Below, piece after piece: positions 5,846 through 14,073 of a DNA stretch of 59,668 nt. The position numbers and the translations under genes are program-made. The stretch comes from Lacicoccus qingdaonensis. Lineage in GTDB: Bacteria; Bacillota; Bacilli; Staphylococcales; Salinicoccaceae. Each line of letters starts with the position of its first letter. Position 1 is the stretch's first letter. Below the pieces are notes generated by a model, which ran no database searches, was not told the DNA's origin, and saw nothing but the letters and a program-made list of their open reading frames with translations. The stretch lies in assembly GCF_900101075.1 (NCBI RefSeq), contig NZ_FNFY01000016.1:1-59668 (forward strand). The letters run 5' to 3'.

Positions 5846-8011
5846 ATGTCTTTAAAAAAATATTTATTGGCAGGCGGCCTTTCAACAATGTTGATACTCG
5901 GGGCATGCGGAAACGGAGAAGAAGATGAAGGATCGGATGAAGAAACATCCGAAGAGACGGAAAACACTGAATCAGAAGATGATGGGGAAGCAGAAGCAGA
6001 TGACACTGAAGATGACACTTCAGGCACCGAAGACGATGCCGACTCAGGGGAAGACACAGATTCCGAAGATGACACAGAATCTGAAGATGACTCAAATGAC
6101 TCCGGAGATGACGCAGATTCTGAAGAGGATTCGAATGACTCCGAAGATGATGCTGATTCCGAAGATGACTCTGCAGATGCCGGGGATGACAGTGACGAGG
6201 AAAGTTCTTTAGACCTGGACAGTGATGATGAAGATTCTTCAATAGGTATCGGTGGAACAGAGGACCTTGATGAAGACGAAGAAGTCACCGATGAAGAGGA
6301 TTCTGATGAAGAAACCGACGAAGAAGCGACTGAAGGAGAAGAACAATCGAACACTTACGTCCTGGAAGAGGAAGGGACATATAACGAACTTGTCTATTAT
6401 TACGTCGGTGATGAAGTCACAAGGCAGACTTCCGTCACTGAAATGGACTATGCAGCAATCGGAGTGACGAACGAAGAAGAAGCACGGGAATTGCTGGATG
6501 AATTCGCGCAGGAATATACTGACACAGAGGGTGTAGAACATAATATCGAATATGGGGAAGACGGTTATGTTGAAACGATCGAAGTCAACTACGATGAAGC
6601 TGATCTTTCTGAAGTATCAAACCTTGAAGGTGCTGAATTCGAAGGTGAAGAAACGGCCAATTTCGTCAGCATGGAACGTTCCGAACAACAGTTGTTAAAT
6701 TCAGGCTATGAACTCGTTGAAGGCGAAGCTGTTTCTGATTCGGACAGTGGAACAGGCTCCGATTCAGGCAGTGACAGCGCCTCTGAAGGTGAAGGTTCAG
6801 CAGTCGATGTTGATTTCTCCAATATAACTGGTGAAACATTGTCAGGCGATGAAACAGAAATCATTTCGATGTTTGAAATGAATTCCGGACTCGCGGAACT
6901 TTTGGATAATGCCGAAGAATCTGATGCAGACATCGAAGAAGTGTTAAAACCTGCAGATGAAGTCACTTCATACTTCTCTCAGACTTTCATGGTCATTCAT
7001 GCGTTCGCAGCCGGTTCCGACACACCTGCTGAATCCGATGTTGCAGGTCTGAATGCAGAAATTGATGAAAGTGACGGTGTTGAAGTATATTCCGAAGTGT
7101 ATGATATGAATAGCGGGACATTCATCCCAAACATTTATGCCAATCCGGATCAGTTAGCTGCCTATGATGGCGCAGGCTGGGCCGACCAGACCGGAACTGC
7201 TGAAAGTGAAGAAGTCTACTATGGCACTTATTCCAACTTACATGAAGCATTCATGGAGACAAGCGATGTCATCGAGATCTCTGAAGATGATGACTATTAT
7301 TTCCTTCATAATATCGGGGAGGAAGAATCCTTGCATGAGCAGTTCGGAAACATATTCAATGTCGAATATACAGGTGCAAATATGGACGAAATGGAAAATG
7401 CAGTCATCGGTGTCGTTGATAAATCAAGCGGTGACCTGATACATGTCGCCTACATCTCCACCGCTCCCGGACAGGAAAACCCTGACGAACAGCTGCATAT
7501 AGAGATTGCGGAAGAAATCGATCAATACGGGGAATATGATGACAGTGTGACTGTTCCTGATGTTGAGGAAAGTTCAGCCTCCGAAGAAGGGACAGAAGAA
7601 TCCGGCAGCACATCTGAGGAATCCTCAGGTTCTGTAGAAGACGGACTGAGTGTCGGTGATTCGGCTGATCTGAACGATATGACGCTGACTGTTGAAGATG
7701 TGGGTTATACCGATGAAAGAAATGAGTTTGCAGAAGTCGATGCAGATGAAGTCATCATGATCGACCTGTCATTTGAAAACAACTCCGGCGACGCCTACTT
7801 GATGGGCAGCCGTGATATAGAAGTGATGGTGGACGGTGAAACAGCTGAAACTTATCCGGTGGGAGATATCATACTGGATGAGACAGAGGATGGAGAAAGC
7901 ACATCCGGTTCACTCGCTTACGCCGTTACCGGAGATCCTTCTGAAATCGAGCTGGTATTTTCACCACTCGACACGGAAGATTCAGCTGTATTCGACATTA
8001 ATCCGGAATAA
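5846..8011 (+). CDS. Large acidic multidomain lipoprotein (DUF1307/YehR-like and DUF4352-like domains)
   Basis: An exported lipoprotein of 721 residues. The start at 5846 follows GGGAGG at 5831-5836. The signal peptide MSLKKYLLAGGLSTMLILGAC ends in a lipobox, with lipidated Cys at residue 21. About 135 residues of Asp/Glu/Ser low-complexity linker follow. Next comes a YehR/DUF1307-type domain ('LEEEGTYNELVYYYVGDEVTRQ' region), a second SD-rich linker, a middle domain I do not recognise, and a C-terminal DUF4352-like beta domain beginning 'LSVGDSADLNDMTLTV'. It probably projects from the membrane through the wall. It has its own terminator and lies just after the kinase operon; a link to that system is possible but unproven. 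Confidence 0.82.
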   Translation: MSLKKYLLAGGLSTMLILGACGNGEEDEGSDEETSEETENTESEDDGEAEADDTEDDTSGTEDDADSGEDTDSEDDTESEDDSNDSGDDADSEEDSNDSEDDADSEDDSADAGDDSDEESSLDLDSDDEDSSIGIGGTEDLDEDEEVTDEEDSDEETDEEATEGEEQSNTYVLEEEGTYNELVYYYVGDEVTRQTSVTEMDYAAIGVTNEEEARELLDEFAQEYTDTEGVEHNIEYGEDGYVETIEVNYDEADLSEVSNLEGAEFEGEETANFVSMERSEQQLLNSGYELVEGEAVSDSDSGTGSDSGSDSASEGEGSAVDVDFSNITGETLSGDETEIISMFEMNSGLAELLDNAEESDADIEEVLKPADEVTSYFSQTFMVIHAFAAGSDTPAESDVAGLNAEIDESDGVEVYSEVYDMNSGTFIPNIYANPDQLAAYDGAGWADQTGTAESEEVYYGTYSNLHEAFMETSDVIEISEDDDYYFLHNIGEEESLHEQFGNIFNVEYTGANMDEMENAVIGVVDKSSGDLIHVAYISTAPGQENPDEQLHIEIAEEIDQYGEYDDSVTVPDVEESSASEEGTEESGSTSEESSGSVEDGLSVGDSADLNDMTLTVEDVGYTDERNEFAEVDADEVIMIDLSFENNSGDAYLMGSRDIEVMVDGETAETYPVGDIILDETEDGESTSGSLAYAVTGDPSEIELVFSPLDTEDSAVFDINPE

Positions 8012-8026
8012 AGTTCATATTAATTA

Positions 8027-8066
8027 AAACTTCCCTCACAGAAAAGTGTCTGTGAGGGAGTTTTTA
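8027..8066 (+). terminator. Terminator of the acidic lipoprotein gene
   Basis: CCCTCACAG (8033-8041) pairs with CTGTGAGGG (8050-8058), followed by a T-run at 8061-8065. Confidence 0.9.
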
Positions 8067-8071
8067 TGCAC

Positions 8072-8096
8072 AAAAAAAGACGGCCGCAGCCGTCCC
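8072..8096 (-). terminator. Terminator of the cold-shock gene
   Basis: GACGG and CCGTC pair within 8079-8095; the A-run at 8072-8078 is the T-run on the minus strand, 25 bases past the cold-shock stop. Confidence 0.85.
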
Positions 8097-8120
8097 TTCA
8101 AGCTCTATATTTTCCGTAGA

Positions 8121-8321
8121 TTAAACTGGTGTAACGTTAGTCGCCTGTGGACCACGCTGACCTTCTTCTACGTCAAAGTTTACTTTTTGACCTTCTTCCA
8201 AAGTCTTGTAACCATCAACCTGGATAGCTGAGAAGTGTACGAATACATCGTCACCCTGCTCTTGTGTAATAAAGCCAAAGCCTTTTTCGCCGTTAAACCA
8301 TTTTACTGTTCCTTCATTCAT
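8121..8321 (-). CDS. cspA: Cold-shock domain protein, CspA family
   Basis: A single cold-shock domain of 66 residues, an RNA chaperone that binds single-stranded nucleic acid. RNP1 'KGFGFI' (13-18) and RNP2 'VFVHF' (26-30) are intact, and length and sequence match staphylococcal CspA. The ATG at 8321 follows AGGAGG. The transcript should begin near 8433 from the promoter at 8440-8468, giving a leader of about 110 nt, which fits the long, temperature-sensitive leaders of csp genes. The symbol is by family resemblance; CspB or CspC paralogues cannot be excluded. Confidence 0.93.
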   Translation of the reverse strand: MNEGTVKWFNGEKGFGFITQEQGDDVFVHFSAIQVDGYKTLEEGQKVNFDVEEGQRGPQATNVTPV

Positions 8322-8439
8322 AGAAAAAACCTCCTAGTGCTTTTGCACTTAAATATTTGTTCGTTGTAAATTAATTTGTTTTAAGGGTTTTTCAGATGAA
8401 TGAAAAAATTAAAATGTGTTAATTTAAACTACTCTTAGT

Positions 8440-8468
8440 ATGATACACTGCTCCGCTCAAACTGTCAA
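8440..8468 (-). promoter_or_regulatory. Sigma-A promoter of the cold-shock gene
   Basis: On the minus strand TTGACA (8463-8468), a 17-bp spacer and TATCAT (8440-8445), about 120 bp before the start codon. Confidence 0.8.
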
Positions 8469-8533
8469 GCTGAATATTATATATGCCTTATTTCCGAACA
8501 GTGTATCCTCCATGTAATCATCATGGTTGAATA

Positions 8534-9433
8534 TTATTGTGTCAGCCCTTCCTCATATATCTCCAATAGATATTCCAGTGTAATGGGGTCACTGTATGTC
8601 GATGCTTCAAGATCGATTTCTATGACCCGATCATCCTGGACTGCCGGAATCGTCTGCCATACATCTGTTTCCTTGAAGTTCATCTCGTCGGTTGAATAGC
8701 GGCTGAGAACTATGAAATCTCCTGCATATTCTCCCAGGGTCTCCTGTGATATCGCATGGTAGCCTTCATCAGAAACCGATTCTTCCACATTTTCAGGCAT
8801 ATTCAGGTCCATCGCCTGATACAGTATCTCTGTACCGCGTGCCCAGTCATCACCGTATATATAAAATGTATCATCAGCAGTTTCATAAGTGGTGACCGAT
8901 ACATTTTCACCATGAATTTCTTTGACCTCTTCGCCTATTGCACCGGCTCTCTCGTCAAAATCTTCTGCCCATTCCTCCGCTTCATCTTCTTTGCCGACCA
9001 GTTTTCCTATTTCAATATGCTGCTCCAGGTAATCCATCTCTCCCCATGTAAATACGACAGTCGGTGCTATTTTTTCAAGATCTTCAATATTTTCCATGTG
9101 GGACCCTGCAATGATCAGGTCAGGATTCTGGGCCATGACACTTTCTGCATCCGTTTCAGATACAGTCGCCACATCTTCCAATTCATCCGAGAACAGCGGG
9201 TTATCTTTCGTATATTGATCCACACCGACCATATCGACATCGAGTGCATGGATATTCGGACCGTTGGTCAACGCAACGATACGCTCGGGATCCTCAGGAA
9301 CTTCCACAGGCCCCAGTTCCGATTCATATGTAAACGTGTCTTCCTGTGAACCACTGTCAGTTTCAGTACTGCTGCATGATGCAGTGAAAATTGCCATTAT
9401 AGATACCAATACAAATGCTGATATTTTATTCAT
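8534..9433 (-). CDS. fhuD: Iron-siderophore binding lipoprotein, FhuD2-like
   Basis: A class III periplasmic-binding-type lipoprotein of 299 residues held on the outer face of the membrane. The signal peptide ends in lipobox TASC, with Cys at 20. 'PERIVAL', 'NPDLIIAG' and 'IAPTVVF' are typical of the family. The stretch 'FYIYGDDWARGTEILYQA' with the following 'YAGDFIVLS' closely resembles staphylococcal FhuD2, a hydroxamate-siderophore receptor. It lies after the terminator-like hairpin at 9493-9512 and has its own Fur box at 9459-9477, so it can be made separately from the permease operon. Specificity for hydroxamates is inferred from resemblance. Confidence 0.85.
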   Translation of the reverse strand: MNKISAFVLVSIMAIFTASCSSTETDSGSQEDTFTYESELGPVEVPEDPERIVALTNGPNIHALDVDMVGVDQYTKDNPLFSDELEDVATVSETDAESVMAQNPDLIIAGSHMENIEDLEKIAPTVVFTWGEMDYLEQHIEIGKLVGKEDEAEEWAEDFDERAGAIGEEVKEIHGENVSVTTYETADDTFYIYGDDWARGTEILYQAMDLNMPENVEESVSDEGYHAISQETLGEYAGDFIVLSRYSTDEMNFKETDVWQTIPAVQDDRVIEIDLEASTYSDPITLEYLLEIYEEGLTQ

Positions 9434-9458
9434 GATTACATCTTCCCGTCTTTTATTT

Positions 9459-9477
9459 GATAATCATTCTCAATTGG
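9459..9477 (-). promoter_or_regulatory. Fur box before the FhuD2-like gene
   Basis: GATAATCATTCTCAATTGG matches the 19-bp Fur consensus except near one end. A TTGAAT (-35-like) element lies upstream on the minus strand, and the site is 26 bases from the start codon at 9433. Confidence 0.75.
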
Positions 9478-9492
9478 TTTTCTTTATTCAAG

Positions 9493-9512
9493 CCCGGTAC
9501 TTCAGTACCGGA
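9493..9512 (-). terminator. Hairpin after the second siderophore-binding gene
   Basis: CCGGTAC and GTACCGG form a perfect stem with a TTCA loop just past the stop at 9519. The T-run on the minus strand is weak, so partial read-through into the next binding-protein gene is likely. Confidence 0.6.
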
Positions 9513-9518
9513 CTTATC

Positions 9519-10457
9519 CTACTCTGAAAATTCTTCCTCTACGTCTTCGATAATCTGTGTATTTGCTATATATCCACTGTAAAGCCAGCTGTCAGCGCCG
9601 GTATATTCATATACATTGCCGTTTTCAACAGCAGGTATGTTCTGGAATACATCTTCACTGAATGCTTCTTCAGCATCTCCCGCTTCGTCTCCAGTAAAAA
9701 ATATATGATCGACTTCACTCTCCGCCAGACTTTCAAGTGATATTTCGATCCACGGTGTTTCATTGCCTTCGGATACTTCTTCTACGACAGGCGGCACACC
9801 GAGGCCGAGATCATTATACAATACTTCTCCGCTTGATTTATCAGCATTGGATATGAAATATGATTCTCCGGATTTCCATACAGACATTGCCGTCTCATCG
9901 GGAAGGCCGGTGCGCACTTCTTCAGCGAGAGATTCATATTCATCGATTTTCTCTTCGGCCATATCTTCTTTGCCGAAGATTTCAGACACTCTTCCTAGAC
10001 GCTCCCGCCAATCGTCGTAACTTCCGGATTCAACGACGAATGTCGGTGCAATGGATGAATAATTGCTGTAGGATTCATCGTCGGCAAAATCTGACGAACT
10101 CAATAAGATCAGATCCGGTTCATGCGATGCAACCACTTCAAAAGGCAGATCATGAGGAATCAGCTCGAGTCCTTCCAGTCCTTCTTCCTGAAGATAATCC
10201 TGAATGCTCCCGCCGTCATTGACAGACCACTGGACCACCGGTTTCTCTTCCAAAGTCAGAATGTCGTCCTCAAGATACGGTGCAACGATGCGCTCGGGAT
10301 TTTCCGGTACATCCACTTCATTCCCTGCATCATCTTCGAGTGCTTCCACATTGCCTGTTTCATCTGATGCACCACTGTTTTGTTCTTCATTATCATTCTG
10401 GCAGCCGTATACTGCAATCATCATGACTGCCAGAACCATTATCAACCTTTTTTTCAT
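9519..10457 (-). CDS. Iron-siderophore binding lipoprotein (second, divergent paralogue)
   Basis: A lipoprotein of 312 residues with signal peptide MKKRLIMVLAVMMIAVYGC (Cys19 lipidated), an acidic linker, then a class III substrate-binding domain: 'NPERIVAPYLEDD', 'EPDLILLSSSDF', 'IAPTFVVES' and 'IPAVENGNVYEY'. It is poorly similar to the FhuD2-like neighbour, so the two probably collect different ferric siderophores for one permease. Start at 10457, 15 bases after the permease stop at 10473: last gene of the fhuCBG-type operon before the hairpin at 9493-9512. Substrate unknown. Confidence 0.85.
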   Translation of the reverse strand: MKKRLIMVLAVMMIAVYGCQNDNEEQNSGASDETGNVEALEDDAGNEVDVPENPERIVAPYLEDDILTLEEKPVVQWSVNDGGSIQDYLQEEGLEGLELIPHDLPFEVVASHEPDLILLSSSDFADDESYSNYSSIAPTFVVESGSYDDWRERLGRVSEIFGKEDMAEEKIDEYESLAEEVRTGLPDETAMSVWKSGESYFISNADKSSGEVLYNDLGLGVPPVVEEVSEGNETPWIEISLESLAESEVDHIFFTGDEAGDAEEAFSEDVFQNIPAVENGNVYEYTGADSWLYSGYIANTQIIEDVEEEFSE

Positions 10458-10472
10458 GTTTGTTTCTCCTCT

Positions 10473-11510
10473 TCAATCATTTAATTTTGCAAGCAGATAT
10501 AAGAAATATGGCGCACCGATGACTGCAACGACGACACCTGCCGGGATTTCCGATGGCTGCAGCAGAATGCGCCCGATTGTATCTGCACCGAGCACCAGCA
10601 GCGCACCGATCAGTGCACTGATCGGGATGACATATTTATGGGCACTGCCGATAAGCTGTCTTGTAATATGTGGGGCAATCAGACCTACAAACCCTATGCC
10701 TCCACTTACGCAAACACTCGAGGCAGCCAGTCCGACTGCGACAGCAAGCAGGATTCTCCGCTCTTTTTCCAAATCCGTCCCCAGGCTGACGGCTGTATGA
10801 TCACCAAGGTTCAACACATCCAGCACAGAAGATTTCATAAGTGCGAACGGTATTAAAATAATGAGCCATGGCAGGAGTGCCTGGACGAAACTCCAGTTGG
10901 ACCCCCATATGCTGCCGGCCTGCCATGTCGCGAGAAATTCATATGACTCAGGGTCCAATCTCAGTGTCAGTACAATCATCAATGCATTGATGCCTGCCGC
11001 GACAGCCACTCCGACCAGAATCAGCCTTATCGGAGAGACTCCTTCATCCTTTTTATACGAAAAAAGATATATGACAACCGCTGCCGTTCCGCCGCCGAGC
11101 AATGCGAAGAACGGCAATGCGAATACCGAACTGCCGAGGTCAGATGAAAAGAACGAGATGAACAACATGACGGCAAGCCCTGCACCCGCATTGATACCGA
11201 TGATGCCGGGATCCGCAAGCGGGTTCCGGACGATGCCCTGAAGGATGGCGCCCGAAACCGCAAGCCCCATACCGGCAAGTATCGCAATGACGATTCTCGG
11301 AAGTCTGAATTGGAAAAGTATCAGCTCCTGCTGATCAGTTCCAAACCCTGTCACCGTACTGATGACTTCAAACGGTGATAATCTGATGTAACCGGTGTTC
11401 AGACTGATGATAAAACTGATAACAATCAATATGAACAGTACAGCAATGATCCAGGCAGCACGTTTTCTTTTTTTGATGACACTGTCCGGTTGTAAATGAT
11501 CCAACTTCAT
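10473..11510 (-). CDS. fhuG: FecCD-family siderophore ABC permease, second subunit
   Basis: An integral membrane subunit of 345 residues with about ten helices. The FecCD signature 'GITGILVGNPLADPGIIG'-like region is seen here as 'GIVRNPLADPGIIGINAGAG', and the coupling-helix region 'GFVGLIAPHITRQLIGSAHK' contacts the ATPase. Its start overlaps the stop of the upstream permease by four bases (ATGA), indicating translational coupling and a heterodimeric pore. The symbol follows the fhuC-fhuB-fhuG order and is by analogy; other iron-siderophore permeases share these features. Confidence 0.85.
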   Translation of the reverse strand: MKLDHLQPDSVIKKRKRAAWIIAVLFILIVISFIISLNTGYIRLSPFEVISTVTGFGTDQQELILFQFRLPRIVIAILAGMGLAVSGAILQGIVRNPLADPGIIGINAGAGLAVMLFISFFSSDLGSSVFALPFFALLGGGTAAVVIYLFSYKKDEGVSPIRLILVGVAVAAGINALMIVLTLRLDPESYEFLATWQAGSIWGSNWSFVQALLPWLIILIPFALMKSSVLDVLNLGDHTAVSLGTDLEKERRILLAVAVGLAASSVCVSGGIGFVGLIAPHITRQLIGSAHKYVIPISALIGALLVLGADTIGRILLQPSEIPAGVVVAVIGAPYFLYLLAKLND

Positions 11511-12577
11511 ATTTCCTTCCCTCCCTTACGTGCCAGGTACAGGAAGAAAGGCACACCGACCAATGATATCAACGCACCTATAGGGATTTCATACGGTGCA
11601 TTGAGTGTTCTCGCAAGCAGATCCGCCACTACAACAAGCATTGCACCGACTATGGCGCTGACAGGAATGATCCAGCGGTAGTCATAGCCTACAAGTTTTC
11701 GTGTCAAGTGCGGCACTATGAGTCCCACAAAGCTCACCGCACCGACCACAGATACGGCAAGTCCGGCAAGAACTACGATAATGACCCCGCTTATGAGTTT
11801 AGTCCGCATCGTGCGTTCTCCAAGACCGACTGCTACTTCCTCACCGAGACTCAGGATGGTGATCGACCGTGATATGGCCAGTGAAGCAATCACCATCAGC
11901 AGAAGTACCGGCGTGATGACAGCGAGGTGCGACCAGCGTGTACTCGAAACACCGCCTGCATACCAGAATGCGATATCCTGTCCGACATTGAAATAAAGTG
12001 CAATGCCCTGGCTGAGTGCAGTAAGGAGTGCTGTAACAGCTGCACCGGCAAGCACCAGTCTGATCGGAGTAAGACCATTCCTGCTGAGTGACCCGATGCC
12101 ATATACGATTACAGCACCAAGTGCCGCACCGGCAAAAGACATCAGCACGACATAGACATAAGGCAGCCCCGGAAAGAAAGCGAAACTGATGGCAAGCATG
12201 AATATCGCACCGGCATTCAGCCCGAGAAGTCCGGAATCAGCAAGAGGATTTCGCGTCATCCCCTGCATGAGTGCACCGGCGATACTGAAAGCGGCACCGA
12301 CGAGCGCAGCACCGATAATTCTTGGAAACCGCAGTTCCCATATAATCTGATGCTGGCTGACTGCAGGGTCGAAGCCGGTCAGCGCAGTCCAAACCGTCTG
12401 CAGGTCAATATCTGCTGCACCGAGTGAAATGGAAACCATGAAAGCAATGCCGAGAAAGACGAGTCCACCGATGATGATGAATATTCCACGGACGGGTCTC
12501 GCTGTCTTACTGACTGCTTTTACAGCTTCTTTATCTCTTTTGTTATCTTTACCTGATGTTGTCATATCTTTGTTCAT
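11507..12577 (-). CDS. fhuB: FecCD-family siderophore ABC permease, first subunit
   Basis: A permease of 356 residues with a charged cytoplasmic N-terminus of about 30 residues, then about ten helices. 'GMTRNPLADSGLLGLNAGA' and 'GFVGLIVPHLTRKLVG' are the family signatures. The ATG at 12577 has GGAG directly against it; ATG 12565 (MTTSGK) lies 12 bases after the same site, so the true start may be the latter. It follows the ATPase gene by 20 bases in the Fur-controlled operon. Symbol by gene order. Confidence 0.85.
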   Translation of the reverse strand: MNKDMTTSGKDNKRDKEAVKAVSKTARPVRGIFIIIGGLVFLGIAFMVSISLGAADIDLQTVWTALTGFDPAVSQHQIIWELRFPRIIGAALVGAAFSIAGALMQGMTRNPLADSGLLGLNAGAIFMLAISFAFFPGLPYVYVVLMSFAGAALGAVIVYGIGSLSRNGLTPIRLVLAGAAVTALLTALSQGIALYFNVGQDIAFWYAGGVSSTRWSHLAVITPVLLLMVIASLAISRSITILSLGEEVAVGLGERTMRTKLISGVIIVVLAGLAVSVVGAVSFVGLIVPHLTRKLVGYDYRWIIPVSAIVGAMLVVVADLLARTLNAPYEIPIGALISLVGVPFFLYLARKGGKEI

Positions 12578-12597
12578 CTCCAGAAATCATCTGCATA

Positions 12598-13428
12598 TCA
12601 CATGACCTCCCGGTCATCATTCCGGGATGGCAGATGATCGTCCGAACCGCTCAGGTGATAGGAAAGGTAGACAGGGTTGCCGCTGTACGGACAGTCGGTC
12701 AAGTCTGCTTCGATATTGAAAATATCGCGAAGATTATCCTTCGTCATCACTTCTTCCGGCGGACCGTCCGTGATGATTTCACCTTCGCGCATCGCAATCA
12801 TGTAGTCGGAAAACCTTGAAGCATGGTTCAGGTCGTGAAGTACCATGACGATGGTCCTTTTTTCCAATTTGTTCAGTTTATCAAGGAGCATGAGTACATC
12901 CAGCTGATGTGCAAGATCGAGGTAAGTCGTCGGTTCGTCCAAAACAAGTATTTCAGTGCCCTGTGCCAGTGACATGGCAATCCAGACACGCTGCCTCTGG
13001 CCGCCGGACATTTCACTGATCGGCCGATCTCTGAAACTCTGAAGTCCCGTAACTTCAATCGCCCAGTTGATATATTCATAATCCTCGGCGGTCATCGAGC
13101 CCATCCTGCGCCGGTATGGAAAACGTCCATATGAAACAAGTTCAAAAACAGAAAGACCGGCAGGAGAATCTGCAGACTGCGGAAGAATCGCCATCTGCTT
13201 TGCAATTTCCCGCGTATCCATTTTCTGAATGGAAGTGCCGTCAAGATAGATTGCACCTTCCTCGGCTTTCAGAATTCTTGCGATCGTCTTGATCAAGGTT
13301 GATTTACCACAGCCATTCGGACCGATGATCGTCGTAATTTTATTTTCAGGGATGGTCACACTCAGTTCGTCGATGACAGTCCGCTTCGTATATCCCACTT
13401 TCACATCTTTAATGTCTATCGCATTCAT
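12598..13428 (-). CDS. fhuC: Iron-siderophore ABC transporter ATPase, FhuC-like
   Basis: A cytoplasmic ATPase of 276 residues that powers uptake. Walker A GPNGCGKST, Q-loop ILPQSA, signature MSGGQRQRVWIA, Walker B LVLDEPTTYLD and switch His in VLHDLNH are complete. The 'ELVSYGRFPYRR' and 'SGGQRQRVWIAM' stretches closely match FhuC/YusV proteins. Start 13428 (MNAIDIKD) follows GAAGGAG; the longer frame to 13464 has no ribosome site and would run into the Fur box. It is first in the operon; in S. aureus FhuC also serves other siderophore permeases, which may be true here. Confidence 0.9.
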   Translation of the reverse strand: MNAIDIKDVKVGYTKRTVIDELSVTIPENKITTIIGPNGCGKSTLIKTIARILKAEEGAIYLDGTSIQKMDTREIAKQMAILPQSADSPAGLSVFELVSYGRFPYRRRMGSMTAEDYEYINWAIEVTGLQSFRDRPISEMSGGQRQRVWIAMSLAQGTEILVLDEPTTYLDLAHQLDVLMLLDKLNKLEKRTIVMVLHDLNHASRFSDYMIAMREGEIITDGPPEEVMTKDNLRDIFNIEADLTDCPYSGNPVYLSYHLSGSDDHLPSRNDDREVM

Positions 13429-13465
13429 AATGTTCTGCTCCTTCCGATGCAGGATTCCCATCACA

Positions 13466-13484
13466 GATAATGAGAATCATTATC
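13466..13484 (-). promoter_or_regulatory. Perfect palindromic Fur box of the siderophore operon
   Basis: GATAATGAGAATCATTATC is a perfect 19-bp inverted repeat of the Fur consensus, just downstream of the promoter at 13492-13520, so iron-loaded Fur would block initiation. Confidence 0.93.
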
Positions 13485-13491
13485 AATTAAA

Positions 13492-13520
13492 ATAATATTT
13501 CATAATTCCTGTCATGTCAA
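13492..13520 (-). promoter_or_regulatory. Sigma-A promoter of the siderophore operon
   Basis: On the minus strand TTGACA (13515-13520), 17-bp spacer, TATTAT (13492-13497). Confidence 0.85.
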
Positions 13521-13569
13521 TCAAACTTGATAAAAAACCGGTTGAAAATAAAGTCAAATTGAAAATAAA

Positions 13570-13607
13570 AAAGCTGTAAACATTGCAACCGCAACATTTA
13601 CAGCTTT
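13570..13607 (-). terminator. Terminator of ssrA
   Basis: AAAGCTGTAAA (13570-13580) pairs with TTTACAGCTTT (13597-13607), and an A-rich run at 13561-13572 gives the T-run on the minus strand. It begins six bases after the tmRNA 3' end. Confidence 0.9.
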
Positions 13608-13612
13608 ATAAA

Positions 13613-13972
13613 TGGAGACGGCGGGAGTTGAACCCGCGTCCAGAGACCTTGATACATTTCTTTCTACGTGTGTAGTTCATTTCTCAGTTTCGCATGGATG
13701 ATGGTAATGAACGAACCCTCAAGTCCATGCTAGTCTTATTGGTTTCTCCACAGAGTCTTAAGACGGCAGACTCTCTGGATATCCTGTTAAAGTTGAATCA
13801 TCGTCATGGGCCACAGGAAAGCTCATGGGATGATGCAGAGTGCTCTTAGGCAGCTACTGCGAAATTGTTTTGTTTGCCAGTTATTATAAACTGTGTAGCG
13901 TTGTTTACGGAGCCGCAGCCTCCGACACGCTTAAAATGCCCAAACAGCCCCTGTCGAATCCGGAACGTCCCC
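13613..13972 (-). ncRNA. ssrA: Transfer-messenger RNA (tmRNA)
   Basis: The 5' end GGGGACG (13966-13972) pairs with the 3' end CGTCTCC (13614-13620) to form the tRNA-like acceptor stem, and the T-arm GGGTTCAACTCCC is intact. Length is 360 nt, with discriminator A at 13613 and no encoded CCA. The tag frame at 13846-13878 reads GKQNNFAVAA then TAA, so stalled products should receive A-GKQNNFAVAA, close to the staphylococcal GKSNNNFAVAA tag. It rescues stalled ribosomes together with SmpB, whose gene lies just upstream. Confidence 0.96.
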
Positions 13973-14008
13973 GGATTTAAAAGGTCTCGATATTTTCGAG
14001 TGAAGTAT

Positions 14009-14037
14009 ATTATAGCAAAAAATGAGGTCTGATGCAA
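14009..14037 (-). promoter_or_regulatory. Promoter of ssrA
   Basis: On the minus strand TTGCAT (14032-14037), 17-bp spacer, TATAAT (14009-14014). It lies about 36 bp before the mature 5' end, so the precursor has a short 5' extension to be processed. Confidence 0.85.
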
Positions 14038-14046
14038 GTGCGCTGA

Positions 14047-14066
14047 CGGGTTCAACTCCCGCCGTC
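14047..14066 (+). repeat. Inverted 20-bp copy of the tmRNA T-arm/acceptor 3' segment
   Basis: CGGGTTCAACTCCCGCCGTC is identical to the tmRNA sequence at 13617-13636 but on the opposite strand, between smpB and the ssrA promoter. It may be an attachment-site relic or a recombination scar; see findings. Confidence 0.75.
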
Positions 14067-14073
14067 ACCGCAT

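Noticed and set aside
5842-6354. Long serine-rich frame on the minus strand opposite the acidic linker
   Set aside because: It is the mirror of GAN/GAT codons of the lipoprotein; no ribosome site or independent context.
13846-14055. 69-residue frame across ssrA
   Set aside because: Only its last ten codons are used, as the tmRNA tag; the rest is tmRNA structure.
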